A stretch of 64,000 nucleotides of DNA, from positions 186,001 to 250,000 of the forward strand of contig NZ_NNRL01000148.1 in assembly GCF_002252505.1 (NCBI RefSeq). Reading direction: 5' to 3'. A program made the translations under genes and the position numbers. Each line of letters opens with the position of its first letter. Within the stretch, counting starts at the first letter, position 1. The stretch is from Brucella grignonensis. GTDB taxonomy: Bacteria > Pseudomonadota > Alphaproteobacteria > Rhizobiales > Rhizobiaceae. Positions 53,230-61,037 of this stretch are shown here, one piece after another. The notes under the pieces are model-generated. The model was not told where the DNA came from and searched no databases. It was given only the letters and a program-made list of their open reading frames with translations.

Positions 53230-54297
53230 ATGTCAATCCAGCGCGTAAGTTTCTATATTCTTCTGGCTCTGGTCACTATCGCCTTCACGTGGCTGCTTAT
53301 TCCTTATTATTCTGCAGTTCTTTGGGGCGTTATCCTCGCGGTCATTTTCTATCCAGTTCAACAATGGCTGTTGCGGATTCTGCGTGGGCGACGCAATGTT
53401 GCCGCGCTGCTGTCAGTGTTGATGTGCATTTGTTTGGTGATCATTCCGACGCTTTTGATCTTTGGATCGCTGGTTCAGGAAGGCAACTCGCTCTATCAGC
53501 GACTGAGCACCCGTGAGTTCGATCTGAACAGCTACATAACCAGCATTCTGGGAGCGTTACCCGACTCCCTTGAAGAATGGATGGTCCGTTTTGAGCTTGG
53601 TAGTTTTGCGGAATGGCGTTCGCGCATTTCATCCGCCATTTTGCAAGGCAGTCAAATCTTCGCAGGCCAGTTGGTCAGCTTTGGTCAGAATACGCTTCAG
53701 TTCTTCATCAGCTTCGGCATCATGATCTATCTGCTGTTTTTCCTGTTCCGCGATGGCGCAGAGCTGGGCGCCAAAATTCGTCAGGCTATTCCTCTTACAG
53801 ATGAATATACAGGCCAGATTCTGGAAAAGTTTACCGCAGTCATCCGCGCCACTGTTAAAGGCAACATCATCATAGCGCTTATTCAAGGAACGCTTGGCGG
53901 CTTGACCTTCTGGTTTCTTGGCATTGAGGCTGCATTGCTTTGGGGGGTGATGATGACGATCTTTTCGCTGCTTCCTGTTGTCGGCGCTTCTCTCGTATGG
54001 GGACCGGCAGCCATCTGGTTTATGGTCAACGGCATCTGGATAAAGGCGGCGATCCTTGTGTTCGTAGGTGTTTTCGTAATCGGCCTGATCGACAACTTCT
54101 TGCGCCCGCCGCTGGTCGGCAAAGGCACACGTATGCCCGATTTTGTCGTACTCATCTCGACGATCGGTGGCATTTCGCTGGTGGGAATTAATGGCTTTGT
54201 GGTCGGCCCGATGATCGCCGCCATGTTTATCGCTGGCTGGTCACTCCTCGCACAAGAACAGAAGAAAGAGATCGCTCCAGAGAAGCGAGCTGACTGA
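53230..54297 (+). CDS. AI-2E-family transporter
   Basis: A 355-residue inner-membrane protein with seven to eight hydrophobic segments. N-terminal LALVTIAFTWLLIPYYSAVL, the central ATVKGNIIIALIQGTLGGLT and the later LIDNFLRPPLVGKGTRMPDF are the conserved stretches of the AI-2 exporter / PerM family. Substrate unknown despite the name. The ATG at 53230 removes a 41-residue extension encoded partly by a repeat. It converges on the small RNA at 54324. Confidence 0.88.
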   Translation: MSIQRVSFYILLALVTIAFTWLLIPYYSAVLWGVILAVIFYPVQQWLLRILRGRRNVAALLSVLMCICLVIIPTLLIFGSLVQEGNSLYQRLSTREFDLNSYITSILGALPDSLEEWMVRFELGSFAEWRSRISSAILQGSQIFAGQLVSFGQNTLQFFISFGIMIYLLFFLFRDGAELGAKIRQAIPLTDEYTGQILEKFTAVIRATVKGNIIIALIQGTLGGLTFWFLGIEAALLWGVMMTIFSLLPVVGASLVWGPAAIWFMVNGIWIKAAILVFVGVFVIGLIDNFLRPPLVGKGTRMPDFVVLISTIGGISLVGINGFVVGPMIAAMFIAGWSLLAQEQKKEIAPEKRAD

Positions 54298-54323
54298 CAA
54301 AACACTCGGGAAATGCAGGGGCT

Positions 54324-54447
54324 TAAAAACAAGAAAGCCCGCTGCACTGGGAGGAGGAGTGTGCAACGGGCTGATCTGGAAAGCGCGACTGGGAGGAGGA
54401 GTGTCGCGCTTCGCGTTCAGTTTCTGGGAGGAGGAGTGAAACTGAAC
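54324..54447 (-). ncRNA. small RNA with three anti-Shine-Dalgarno hairpin loops (alpha-r14/NfeR1-like)
   Basis: Read on the minus strand, three successive hairpins each carry the loop ACUCCUCCUCCCA. Hairpin 1 has arms GUUCAGUUUC / GAAACUGAAC (54424-54446 region), hairpin 2 GCGCGAC / GUCGCGC (around 54384-54408) and hairpin 3 AGCCCGUUGCAC / GUGCAGCGGGCU (54336-54372). Hairpin 3 is followed by UUCUUGUUUUU and is the terminator. A promoter lies at 54454-54482, so the transcript is about 123 nt. The layout matches the Rhizobiales alpha-r14 family (Smr14C2/NfeR1), known to hold CCUCCUCCC anti-SD motifs in loops. Family membership is from memory and not searched. Confidence 0.8.
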
Positions 54448-54453
54448 AAGCCC

Positions 54454-54482
54454 AAGATAGGAGCGGGACCCGCCACTTACAA
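54454..54482 (-). promoter_or_regulatory. sigma-70-type promoter of the three-loop small RNA
   Basis: On the minus strand TTGTAA (54482-54477), a 17-bp spacer and TATCTT (54459-54454). The predicted start is near 54447, just before the first hairpin. Confidence 0.65.
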
Positions 54483-54523
54483 GAGGCGATGCTGCAAGGC
54501 AGTTATGCATTTATGAATAGCTT

Positions 54524-54590
54524 AAAAAAGAAACCGCCCCGCAGCGATATACGCGCTGGGGCGGCTCTATCCTCCTCCAAGTGGAGCCGA
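54524..54590 (-). ncRNA. small RNA with a GGAGGAGGA loop and strong terminator (MmgR/suhB-like candidate)
   Basis: Read on the minus strand: a first stem-loop GGCUC / GAGCC with the loop CACUUGGAGGAGGAUA (54563-54588), then the terminator hairpin CCGCCCCAGCG / CGCUGCGGGGCGG with UUUCUUUUUU (54524-54562). The length of about 65 nt, the G-rich loop and the terminator resemble the alphaproteobacterial MmgR (formerly suhB) RNA, a match from memory. It lies 77 nt upstream of the three-loop RNA on the same strand, and its loop is complementary to that RNA's loops over 9 nt. No clear -35/-10 pair was found (TTGCTT and TTATTG with a 15-bp spacer is the best). Confidence 0.6.
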
Positions 54591-54599
54591 CAATAACGG

Positions 54600-54990
54600 C
54601 AAGAGATCAAAAAGCAACCCCTTAATATTCAACTCTAATTTTCAGAAATTACTGAAATTAATGTAGGTGTGAACACTGCTATAAAATAGCTATGAAGTTC
54701 TACTTTCGAAGTCTTCATTACCAATCTAGCATTTAGTAATTTTTTAATTGGCATGTAAAAAATTTCACTGATCATCCCGAAGCCCTATCTTCATCCGTGA
54801 AATTAATGCTCCATTCTTTAATCGATTAAACCTGCACGACGCCTAGCATTTTACAACCAATGCATACTCCTTCTCCACATTTGCATAATTAAAGTTGACT
54901 AATAATATCATGATTAATATAGCCTCCAATTAATATGAGTCTTTTTATCATCTTAATGGCATGACGGTGAAAGCCAATTCGGGGGTTGCA
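54600..54990. promoter_or_regulatory. AT-rich regulatory region of the heme receptor gene
   Basis: About 390 bp. It holds dyads such as TTTCAG-N6-CTGAAA (54640-54657) and ATGAAG...CTTCAT (about 54692-54717, with ACTTTCGAAGT inside), candidates for iron regulators (Irr, RirA or Fur), but no confident Irr or RirA consensus was found. No gene is supported. Confidence 0.4.
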
Positions 54991-57105
54991 ATGAAAATGA
55001 AGTCGAGATGCAGCAGCTATCTGTTGGAAACAACAGTTTTGGGCGGAGCAATTGGCTTGAGTCTTCTGGCGGCGATGCCCGCTTTTGGACAAACTTTTCA
55101 GAATCAAAAAGCAGCAGAGGCGGATCAGCTGACTCAAAAGAAAGAGCAGGCACTCCAGCTCGATACAATTACCATTTCCCCAAATATTCAGAACCAGGCT
55201 GCCATTGATGCCATGGCATCCACGAGTGTCATCACGCAGCAGCAGCTTGATCGCATTCAGGCAACGACGGCCGCTGACATTTTCCGTTCGACACCCGGCG
55301 TGCATGCGTCCTTGAACGGAGACGACCCCGCGACATCGATCAATATTCGCGGTCTTCAGGAGTATGGTCGTGTTGCAGTAACGATTGACGGCGCACGTCA
55401 GGACTATTGGCGTGTCGGTCACGGCTCAGGTTCATTCTATATCGACCCGGAAATGCTTAAGCAGGTAACCGTTATTCGCGGACCTGTTTCCAATGCATAC
55501 GGTTCTGGTGGTATCGGCGGTCTCGTCGCTTTTGAAACCAAGGATGCGGGTGATTTCCTGCGCGACGACGAAACCTGGGCGCTGAGCGAAAAGCTGCGTT
55601 ACGAAAGTAACGGAAATGGCTGGATGACCAGCACAGTCGGCGCCTATCGCCTCAATCCGAACTTCGATGTGATTGGCAACATCAACTATCGTGATAGCGA
55701 TGCCTATAAGAATGGTGACGGCGATGTCGTGCGCTGGACTGGTGAACGTGTCGTCAGTGGCCTTGGTAAAATTACAATCCGACCGGCAGACGGTCACGAG
55801 GTAAAACTCGGTTTCCAGCGCCAGAAATATAACGACATCATGACGGGCAGCAGCGGATCTACCTCCAGCACACTGTCTCGCTATAATGCTGAAACGAATG
55901 TCAGCACCTATACCGGCAACTACACCTATAAGCCTGACGATAATCCATTCTGGGATCTGTCGGTTAATGCCTATTACAGCGATACCGACAATGACCAGTA
56001 TCAGGTCTGGACCAAGGCCAACATAGGCAAGACCCGTTACTACGATGTTTCGACAGCTGGTTTCCGTGCCTATAACAGTTCACGCTTTGAAACGGCGGCC
56101 ATGAGCCATACGCTCACTTATGGCGTGGACTATTATAAGATGCGCGGTGAATCTGACACCGACAACTTCGGCAACGGTGAACAGCAGGCTTATGGCGGCG
56201 TTATCCAGTGGCAGGGTGATTATCAGAAGTGGCTCGAACTGATCGGTGCCCTGCGTTACGATGGCTACCGTCTCGACGGCACGACCAAGGCCACCAATGT
56301 TCTGCCTTCGGAAGATGTCAGCGTCGATGGCAATCGCGTTTCGCCGCGTTTCAGCGTCGGTGTGACGCCGTGGGATGGTGTTCAGTTTTACGGCCTTTAT
56401 TCGCAAGGATATCGTGTTCCTCACATGCAGGACATGTTCAGACAGAACGGAGCGCACGGTTCAGGATATGAACCGAACCTGCTTCTCAAGCCGGAAGTGG
56501 CAACTTCGTATGAATTGGGTGTCAATCTGCGTCAGGATGGCATTCTGGACACGGGCGATCAAGTCCGTGCCAAGCTCAACTTCTTCCATACCGACGTCGA
56601 GAATTACATCAACACCGTCAAGACCGGCAGTGTGACGACGTCTGAGAATGTCGGCGATGCACGTCTGCGCGGGGTCGAGCTGGAAGGCACCTATGACAAT
56701 TGGTGGGGCTACGTGAACCTCGCGGCTTCTTATACCAACGCGGAAATGAAGGATGGTGTTTACAAGGGCGAAAGCCTGAGCAACACGCCGCTCAACAATC
56801 TCAGTGCAACGTTGGGCCTGAAGGCCTTTGAAGAAAAGCTGGTTTACGGTGTCGAATATGAAAGCATCGGCAAGGTCAATCGTGCGCTTACAACGGGTGG
56901 CGTCAAAGTCTATCCGCGCGTCGATCTCGTAAACGTCTTCGCCAACTGGCAGATTACTGACAGTGTGAAGCTCGACTTCGGCGTCGATAACCTCTTCAAC
57001 AAAGCCTATACCGATGCACAGACCGGTTGGGCCACAAGCACGGACATCGAGCAGGCAAAGGGGCGCACTTTTAAGGTCGCCATCACTGGTCGCATCGGCG
57101 GCTGA
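54991..57105 (+). CDS. bhuA: TonB-dependent heme/hemoglobin outer-membrane receptor
   Basis: A 704-residue outer-membrane receptor that takes up heme with TonB energy. A long signal region (about residues 1-34, ending PAFGQ) is followed by a TonB-box-like DTITI (about 58-62), the plug domain (about 75-190; INIRGLQEYGRVAVTIDGAR and TVIRGPVSNAYGSGGIGGLV) and a 22-strand barrel ending in Gly-Gly. The heme-binding region has FRQNGAHGSGYEPNLLLKPE, with a His between the FRAP-like and NPNL-like parts as in HemR/BhuA proteins. The ATG at 54991 lies behind GGGGG; an ATG at 54961 is possible. It is followed by a siderophore-interacting reductase gene. Confidence 0.9.
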   Translation: MKMKSRCSSYLLETTVLGGAIGLSLLAAMPAFGQTFQNQKAAEADQLTQKKEQALQLDTITISPNIQNQAAIDAMASTSVITQQQLDRIQATTAADIFRSTPGVHASLNGDDPATSINIRGLQEYGRVAVTIDGARQDYWRVGHGSGSFYIDPEMLKQVTVIRGPVSNAYGSGGIGGLVAFETKDAGDFLRDDETWALSEKLRYESNGNGWMTSTVGAYRLNPNFDVIGNINYRDSDAYKNGDGDVVRWTGERVVSGLGKITIRPADGHEVKLGFQRQKYNDIMTGSSGSTSSTLSRYNAETNVSTYTGNYTYKPDDNPFWDLSVNAYYSDTDNDQYQVWTKANIGKTRYYDVSTAGFRAYNSSRFETAAMSHTLTYGVDYYKMRGESDTDNFGNGEQQAYGGVIQWQGDYQKWLELIGALRYDGYRLDGTTKATNVLPSEDVSVDGNRVSPRFSVGVTPWDGVQFYGLYSQGYRVPHMQDMFRQNGAHGSGYEPNLLLKPEVATSYELGVNLRQDGILDTGDQVRAKLNFFHTDVENYINTVKTGSVTTSENVGDARLRGVELEGTYDNWWGYVNLAASYTNAEMKDGVYKGESLSNTPLNNLSATLGLKAFEEKLVYGVEYESIGKVNRALTTGGVKVYPRVDLVNVFANWQITDSVKLDFGVDNLFNKAYTDAQTGWATSTDIEQAKGRTFKVAITGRIGG

Positions 57106-57227
57106 TTTTGCAGTGGGCGAGGCGGCTATTTACGTCGCCCGCCACCTCCGATTAGAACAACAAAACTTTTCCAGAACACTCAACTTTATGCTAGTAAGAT
57201 TCTGGAAAACACAGATTGAGATTAGCC

Positions 57228-58325
57228 GTGTCCAAGACGTCATCAGAACTGACAGCCAGGCTGACAAGCCACTCCCATATTAGCCTTCAGAAAGGCGAAG
57301 CTTATCTCCCGAACATTATTGACCGGCTGAATTCCTATCAGGCTCAGTATGATAGCCATGAAGGTCGCCATGCTTTCGGTTACGATTTCGGTCGGATAGA
57401 AATTGATGCCGCTGATAACGGTTATCGCGTTTCTCTTTTTGCTGATGAGGATATCGGCCTGCATCGTCTCAAGGACCTCGCAGCCGTCGCCATCAAGCTT
57501 TACACCAAAGAAGAAGCACCGGAGATTGTGTGGCAGGGCGACCGTGCCGGTGAACAGGTTCTGCCGCAGTTTCGGCTGATGCGCGTTTTATCGACGAGCC
57601 TTTTCACACCGCATATGTTGCGCGTGCGGCTTGCCGGAGAAGACCTGAAGCGCTTTTCACTCTTTGGAGCGATGCATGTTCGCTTGCTACTTCCGACAGA
57701 AGAGGTGCCTCAGCCAGTCTGGCCTATCATGGGACCAAATGGCCTGCCATTCTGGCCCGATGAAGCACGCAAACCGGCATCGCGTGCCTATACGATCCGC
57801 GGCCTTGATATCGATGCTGGCTGGCTTGAAATCGACTTCTATCTGCATGAAGTCGAAGGCTTGGCCTGCAAATGGGCTAAAGGCGCGCAGATCGGCGACA
57901 CTGTTGGCCTGATGGGACCAGTGGGACGTCCGCTGCGCCAGGCGAGTCGTTACCTGATCGGAGCCGACGCCACCGGATTGCCAGCTATAGGACGTATGTT
58001 GGAGGAGTTTTCCCCGGACGTAACAGGCCGTGTTATCATCGCTGTCGATAGTGAGAAAGACGTACAGCCGTTGCAGCATCCGCAAGGTATTTCCGTCGAC
58101 TGGATTATCGATTCAGATCAGAAGCGTGCCGCAGAAACATTGACGCAAATTCTCTGCGAAGCCGAATGGCCAGAAGGTCCGGATAGTTTCGGCTGGTTTG
58201 CGGGCGAGGCGGATCAGGCCAAGATTGTTCGACAATATTGGCGGCAGACACTCGGCAAGAGCCGAGAGAGTACACTTGTTGCCGGATATTGGCACAAGGA
58301 TGCAGTGGGTTTCATGGCCGGTTAA
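57228..58325 (+). CDS. siderophore-interacting FAD protein with N-terminal DUF2218
   Basis: A 365-residue protein. The N-terminal 95 residues are a DUF2218 domain (GRHAFGYDFGRIEI, LHRLKDLAAVAIKLYTKEE). Residues about 110-365 are a siderophore-interacting (SIP/ViuB) domain: RAYTIRGLD is the FAD-binding segment and LIGADATGLPAIGRML the NAD(P)H-binding one. Such proteins reduce ferric siderophores, or ferric iron from heme, in the cytoplasm. The GTG at 57228 is chosen behind GAG; weak ribosome site. It lies 122 bp downstream of the heme receptor gene and is probably in the same iron regulon. Confidence 0.88.
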   Translation: MSKTSSELTARLTSHSHISLQKGEAYLPNIIDRLNSYQAQYDSHEGRHAFGYDFGRIEIDAADNGYRVSLFADEDIGLHRLKDLAAVAIKLYTKEEAPEIVWQGDRAGEQVLPQFRLMRVLSTSLFTPHMLRVRLAGEDLKRFSLFGAMHVRLLLPTEEVPQPVWPIMGPNGLPFWPDEARKPASRAYTIRGLDIDAGWLEIDFYLHEVEGLACKWAKGAQIGDTVGLMGPVGRPLRQASRYLIGADATGLPAIGRMLEEFSPDVTGRVIIAVDSEKDVQPLQHPQGISVDWIIDSDQKRAAETLTQILCEAEWPEGPDSFGWFAGEADQAKIVRQYWRQTLGKSRESTLVAGYWHKDAVGFMAG

Positions 58326-58339
58326 TGCAGGCTGAAGCT

Positions 58340-58442
58340 AGAGCGCATCCCGAAAAATGTGAAACAGTTTTCGGGCAAAGATGCGCGTTAAAATAAATAT
58401 TTAGAGCGCCGATCTGATCCAATCAGATCGAAATGCGCTCTA
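58340..58442 (+). repeat. dispersed palindromic repeat, family A, copy 6
   Basis: Forward copy (AGAGCGCATCCCGAAAAATG first) between the siderophore-interacting protein gene and the ABC exporter-type gene. Confidence 0.85.
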
Positions 58443-58590
58443 AAACGAGCGGTTTGGGCACATTTATGTGCCTCCGCTTGATTGAAAAGTTGTTTCCAAA
58501 AAATGCTGACTTCGGAAGTCATAATAACCTTTCGCTTGCAAACGGAATGCGTTAGGCACCCTATTAATTGTGAATAGAAGGAGCTGGGCC

Positions 58591-60348
58591 GTGGCCGATT
58601 TGTTGAAACGCTTTGCCAGCTACTACCGACCGCATCGCGGTTTGTTTCTGCTGGACTTTTCAAGCGCTGTGGCAGCCGGTCTTCTGGAGCTTGCCTTTCC
58701 GATTGCAGTAACACTCTTCATCGACCGGCTGCTGCCAACGGGCCAACTTGGCATTATTTCACTGGCAGCCATCGGTTTGCTTGGGATCTATGTGCTCAAT
58801 GCTTTCCTGCAGGTTATCGTAACCTATTGGGGCCACATGCTCGGCATCAATATCGAGACCGAGATGCGCCGCAAGGCTTTCGATCATTTGCAAAAGCTGT
58901 CCTTCGGCTTCTTCGATAATCAGAAAACTGGCCATCTGGTTGCCAGATTGACCAAGGACCTTGAAGAGATTGGCGAGGTCGCCCACCACGGACCGGAAGA
59001 TCTGTTTATTGCCATCATGACACTGATCGGCGCGTTCTGTCTCATGATGTGGGTTCATGTTCCATTGGCCCTGATAACGGCTGTGATTGTGCCGCTTTGT
59101 GCCTACGTGACGCTGCGCTATGGCGGCCGCATGACAACAACATGGCACGCGCTCTATCGCCGCGTCGGTGACTTCAATGCCCGTATTGAAGAAAATGTCG
59201 GTGGTATCCGCGTTGTTCAGGCCTTCACCAATGAAGACCATGAACGCAAGCTCTTTGCCGAAAGCAACGAGAACTATCAGAAGACAAAGCTCGCCGCCTA
59301 CAAGATCATGGCAGCCTCTATGTCGCTATCTTATCTCTCGATGCGCTTTGTGCAGGTCGTGGTTATGCTTGCAGGTGCCTGGTTTGTCGTGCGCGGTGAA
59401 CTGACTGCGGGGGGCTTTGTCGGCTTCCTGTTGCTCGTCAACGTCTTCTTCCGCCCAATCGATAAGATCAATTCGGTTATCGAAACCTATCCGAAGGGTA
59501 TTGCCGGTTTTCAACGCTATATCCAGTTTCTCGATACACGCCCTGATATTGCTGATCGTCCGAATGCAAAATCGGTTGCACGCCTCAAAGGCGATATCGA
59601 ATACCGCGATGTCAGCTTTGGTTATAATTCCGAGCGACCAATCTTCGATGGCCTGAACATGACAATCAATGCGGGCGAAACAATCGCTTTTGTTGGCTCG
59701 TCGGGGGCGGGCAAGACGACGATCTGCTCGTTGTTGCCACGTTTTTACGAAGTTAACGGCGGGGCCATTCTGGTTGACGGTATGGATATTCGCGACATGA
59801 CGCTGAAATCGCTGCGTTCCAACATCGGAATTGTCAGTCAGGATGTCTTTCTGTTCGCAGGAACTATCCGCGAGAATATTGCCTATGGTCGTTTGGACGC
59901 AAGTGATCAGGAAATTGCCGATGCCGCCCGCCGTGCCCGCCTCGATACAGTCATTGCTGCAATGCCAGAAGGTTATGACACGATTATCGGTGAGCGGGGC
60001 GTCAAGCTTTCCGGCGGGCAGAAGCAACGCCTCGCTATTGCGCGTATTTTCTTACGCAACCCACCGATCCTGATCCTCGATGAAGCCACCTCTGCTCTCG
60101 ATACGGAAACCGAGCGCGCGATCCAGCAGTCTTTGTCGGAGCTTTCAGTTGGCCGCACGACACTGGTAATTGCACATCGCCTTGCAACCATCATCAATGC
60201 GGACCGAATTATGGTTGTCGAGGATGGCCAGATTGTCGAGCAGGGCAACCATGCCGAACTCCTGTCTGTAAAGAATGGACGCTACAAGCGCCTCCATGCG
60301 GTACAGGCAGGCTCGTCAGGCGACGGGCTGTTTTCAGCCGCCGGATGA
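58591..60348 (+). CDS. exporter-fold ABC transporter (fused permease and ATPase)
   Basis: A 585-residue half transporter. The N-terminal region (about 1-310) holds six membrane helices. The ATPase domain has Walker A GSSGAGKTT (369-377), signature LSGGQKQRLAIARIFLRNPP and Walker B ILILDEATSALD. The GTG at 58591 follows GAAGGAGCTGGGCC; a GTG at 58570 lies before that site. It is typical of MsbA/multidrug type homodimers. Next to a siderophore-interacting protein it could alternatively work like mycobacterial IrtAB, which pairs such a domain with an exporter-fold importer; this is only an idea. Confidence 0.88.
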   Translation: MADLLKRFASYYRPHRGLFLLDFSSAVAAGLLELAFPIAVTLFIDRLLPTGQLGIISLAAIGLLGIYVLNAFLQVIVTYWGHMLGINIETEMRRKAFDHLQKLSFGFFDNQKTGHLVARLTKDLEEIGEVAHHGPEDLFIAIMTLIGAFCLMMWVHVPLALITAVIVPLCAYVTLRYGGRMTTTWHALYRRVGDFNARIEENVGGIRVVQAFTNEDHERKLFAESNENYQKTKLAAYKIMAASMSLSYLSMRFVQVVVMLAGAWFVVRGELTAGGFVGFLLLVNVFFRPIDKINSVIETYPKGIAGFQRYIQFLDTRPDIADRPNAKSVARLKGDIEYRDVSFGYNSERPIFDGLNMTINAGETIAFVGSSGAGKTTICSLLPRFYEVNGGAILVDGMDIRDMTLKSLRSNIGIVSQDVFLFAGTIRENIAYGRLDASDQEIADAARRARLDTVIAAMPEGYDTIIGERGVKLSGGQKQRLAIARIFLRNPPILILDEATSALDTETERAIQQSLSELSVGRTTLVIAHRLATIINADRIMVVEDGQIVEQGNHAELLSVKNGRYKRLHAVQAGSSGDGLFSAAG

Positions 60349-60386
60349 TGATTTCGGGCTTTGCCCTGAATGCATCAAGAGTTATT

Positions 60387-60410
60387 GTTTCCTGAAGCCA
60401 TTCAGGAAAC
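60387..60410 (+). promoter_or_regulatory. hairpin covering the Shine-Dalgarno site of the DUF488 gene
   Basis: A perfect 10-bp stem GTTTCCTGAA / TTCAGGAAAC with a 4-nt loop. The 3' arm contains AGGAA (60404-60408), 8-9 nt from the ATG at 60417, so the ribosome site is fully paired in the folded RNA. It could act as a translational switch (temperature, ligand or sRNA) or terminate upstream transcription; there is no U tract. Confidence 0.5.
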
Positions 60411-60416
60411 AACGTC

Positions 60417-60770
60417 ATGACCACGATCAGCATCAAGCGGATTTATGAGGCACCACAATCCGATGACGGATTTCGTGTTTTGGTTGATCGTATATGGCCA
60501 CGTGGCATGACCAAAGAGAAAGCAGCACTCGATCTTTGGGCCAAAGACATTGCTCCTTCGTCAGCGCTTCGCAAATGGTTCAACCATGATATCTCCAAAT
60601 GGAGCGAGTTCGAGAACAGATATCGCAGCGAGCTGATAAACAATGAGGCCGCAATAGTTGAACTTATGCAAAAGGCGGCTCAGCGACATGTGACACTGCT
60701 TTATGGGGCCAAAGACGAGCAACACAATCAGGCTGTCGTCCTGCGAGATTTCATTCAATCTCTTTCCTAA
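60417..60770 (+). CDS. DUF488-family protein (YeaO-like)
   Basis: A 117-residue cytoplasmic protein. The stretches RIYEAPQSDDGFRVLVDRIWPRG and LDLWAKDIAPSSALRKWFNHD are hallmarks of DUF488 (YeaO type). Biochemical function is unknown. It lies 68 bp after the ABC exporter gene. The ribosome site is inside a stable hairpin. Confidence 0.9.
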   Translation: MTTISIKRIYEAPQSDDGFRVLVDRIWPRGMTKEKAALDLWAKDIAPSSALRKWFNHDISKWSEFENRYRSELINNEAAIVELMQKAAQRHVTLLYGAKDEQHNQAVVLRDFIQSLS

Positions 60771-61037
60771 ATTATTCTCATAAGAAACATAATTATTGTC
60801 GAACAGATTGGTCACATTGAGGTCAATTCAGGCACCTTGTATTCAACAAAGATCGAAGCCTGCTGTTCGGATAGCAAATATGTCAGCAAACCTGACAGCA
60901 TTTATCGGACACATCAGATCGGGAAAGTCCCGGCATTATGGTGCCTGAACATCTAGAAATTTACGGCATTCAGATGGACGTCATGCGACATGCATCAACA
61001 GACCACCTGATCGCCGCACCCCGATAAAGGCGGCAAT
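60771..61037. other. gap between converging DUF488 and dctD genes
   Basis: 267 bp without a supported gene. No intrinsic terminator for either gene stands out. Confidence 0.4.

Noticed and set aside
54346-54436. Three regularly repeated 15-mers that could look like a small CRISPR array
   Set aside because: Spacers are unequal and are themselves inverted repeats flanking each unit; the structure is three RNA hairpins with a terminator, and no cas genes are present.
54534-54588. Plus-strand reading of the GC-rich hairpin pair as an anti-SD RNA (CCUCCUCC loop)
   Set aside because: The U tract that makes a terminator is on the minus strand; on the plus strand nothing ends the transcript.
60830-60850. 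Sigma-54 promoter (GG-N10-GC) near AGGCACCTTGTATTC
   Set aside because: The -12 GC element is missing at the needed spacing.
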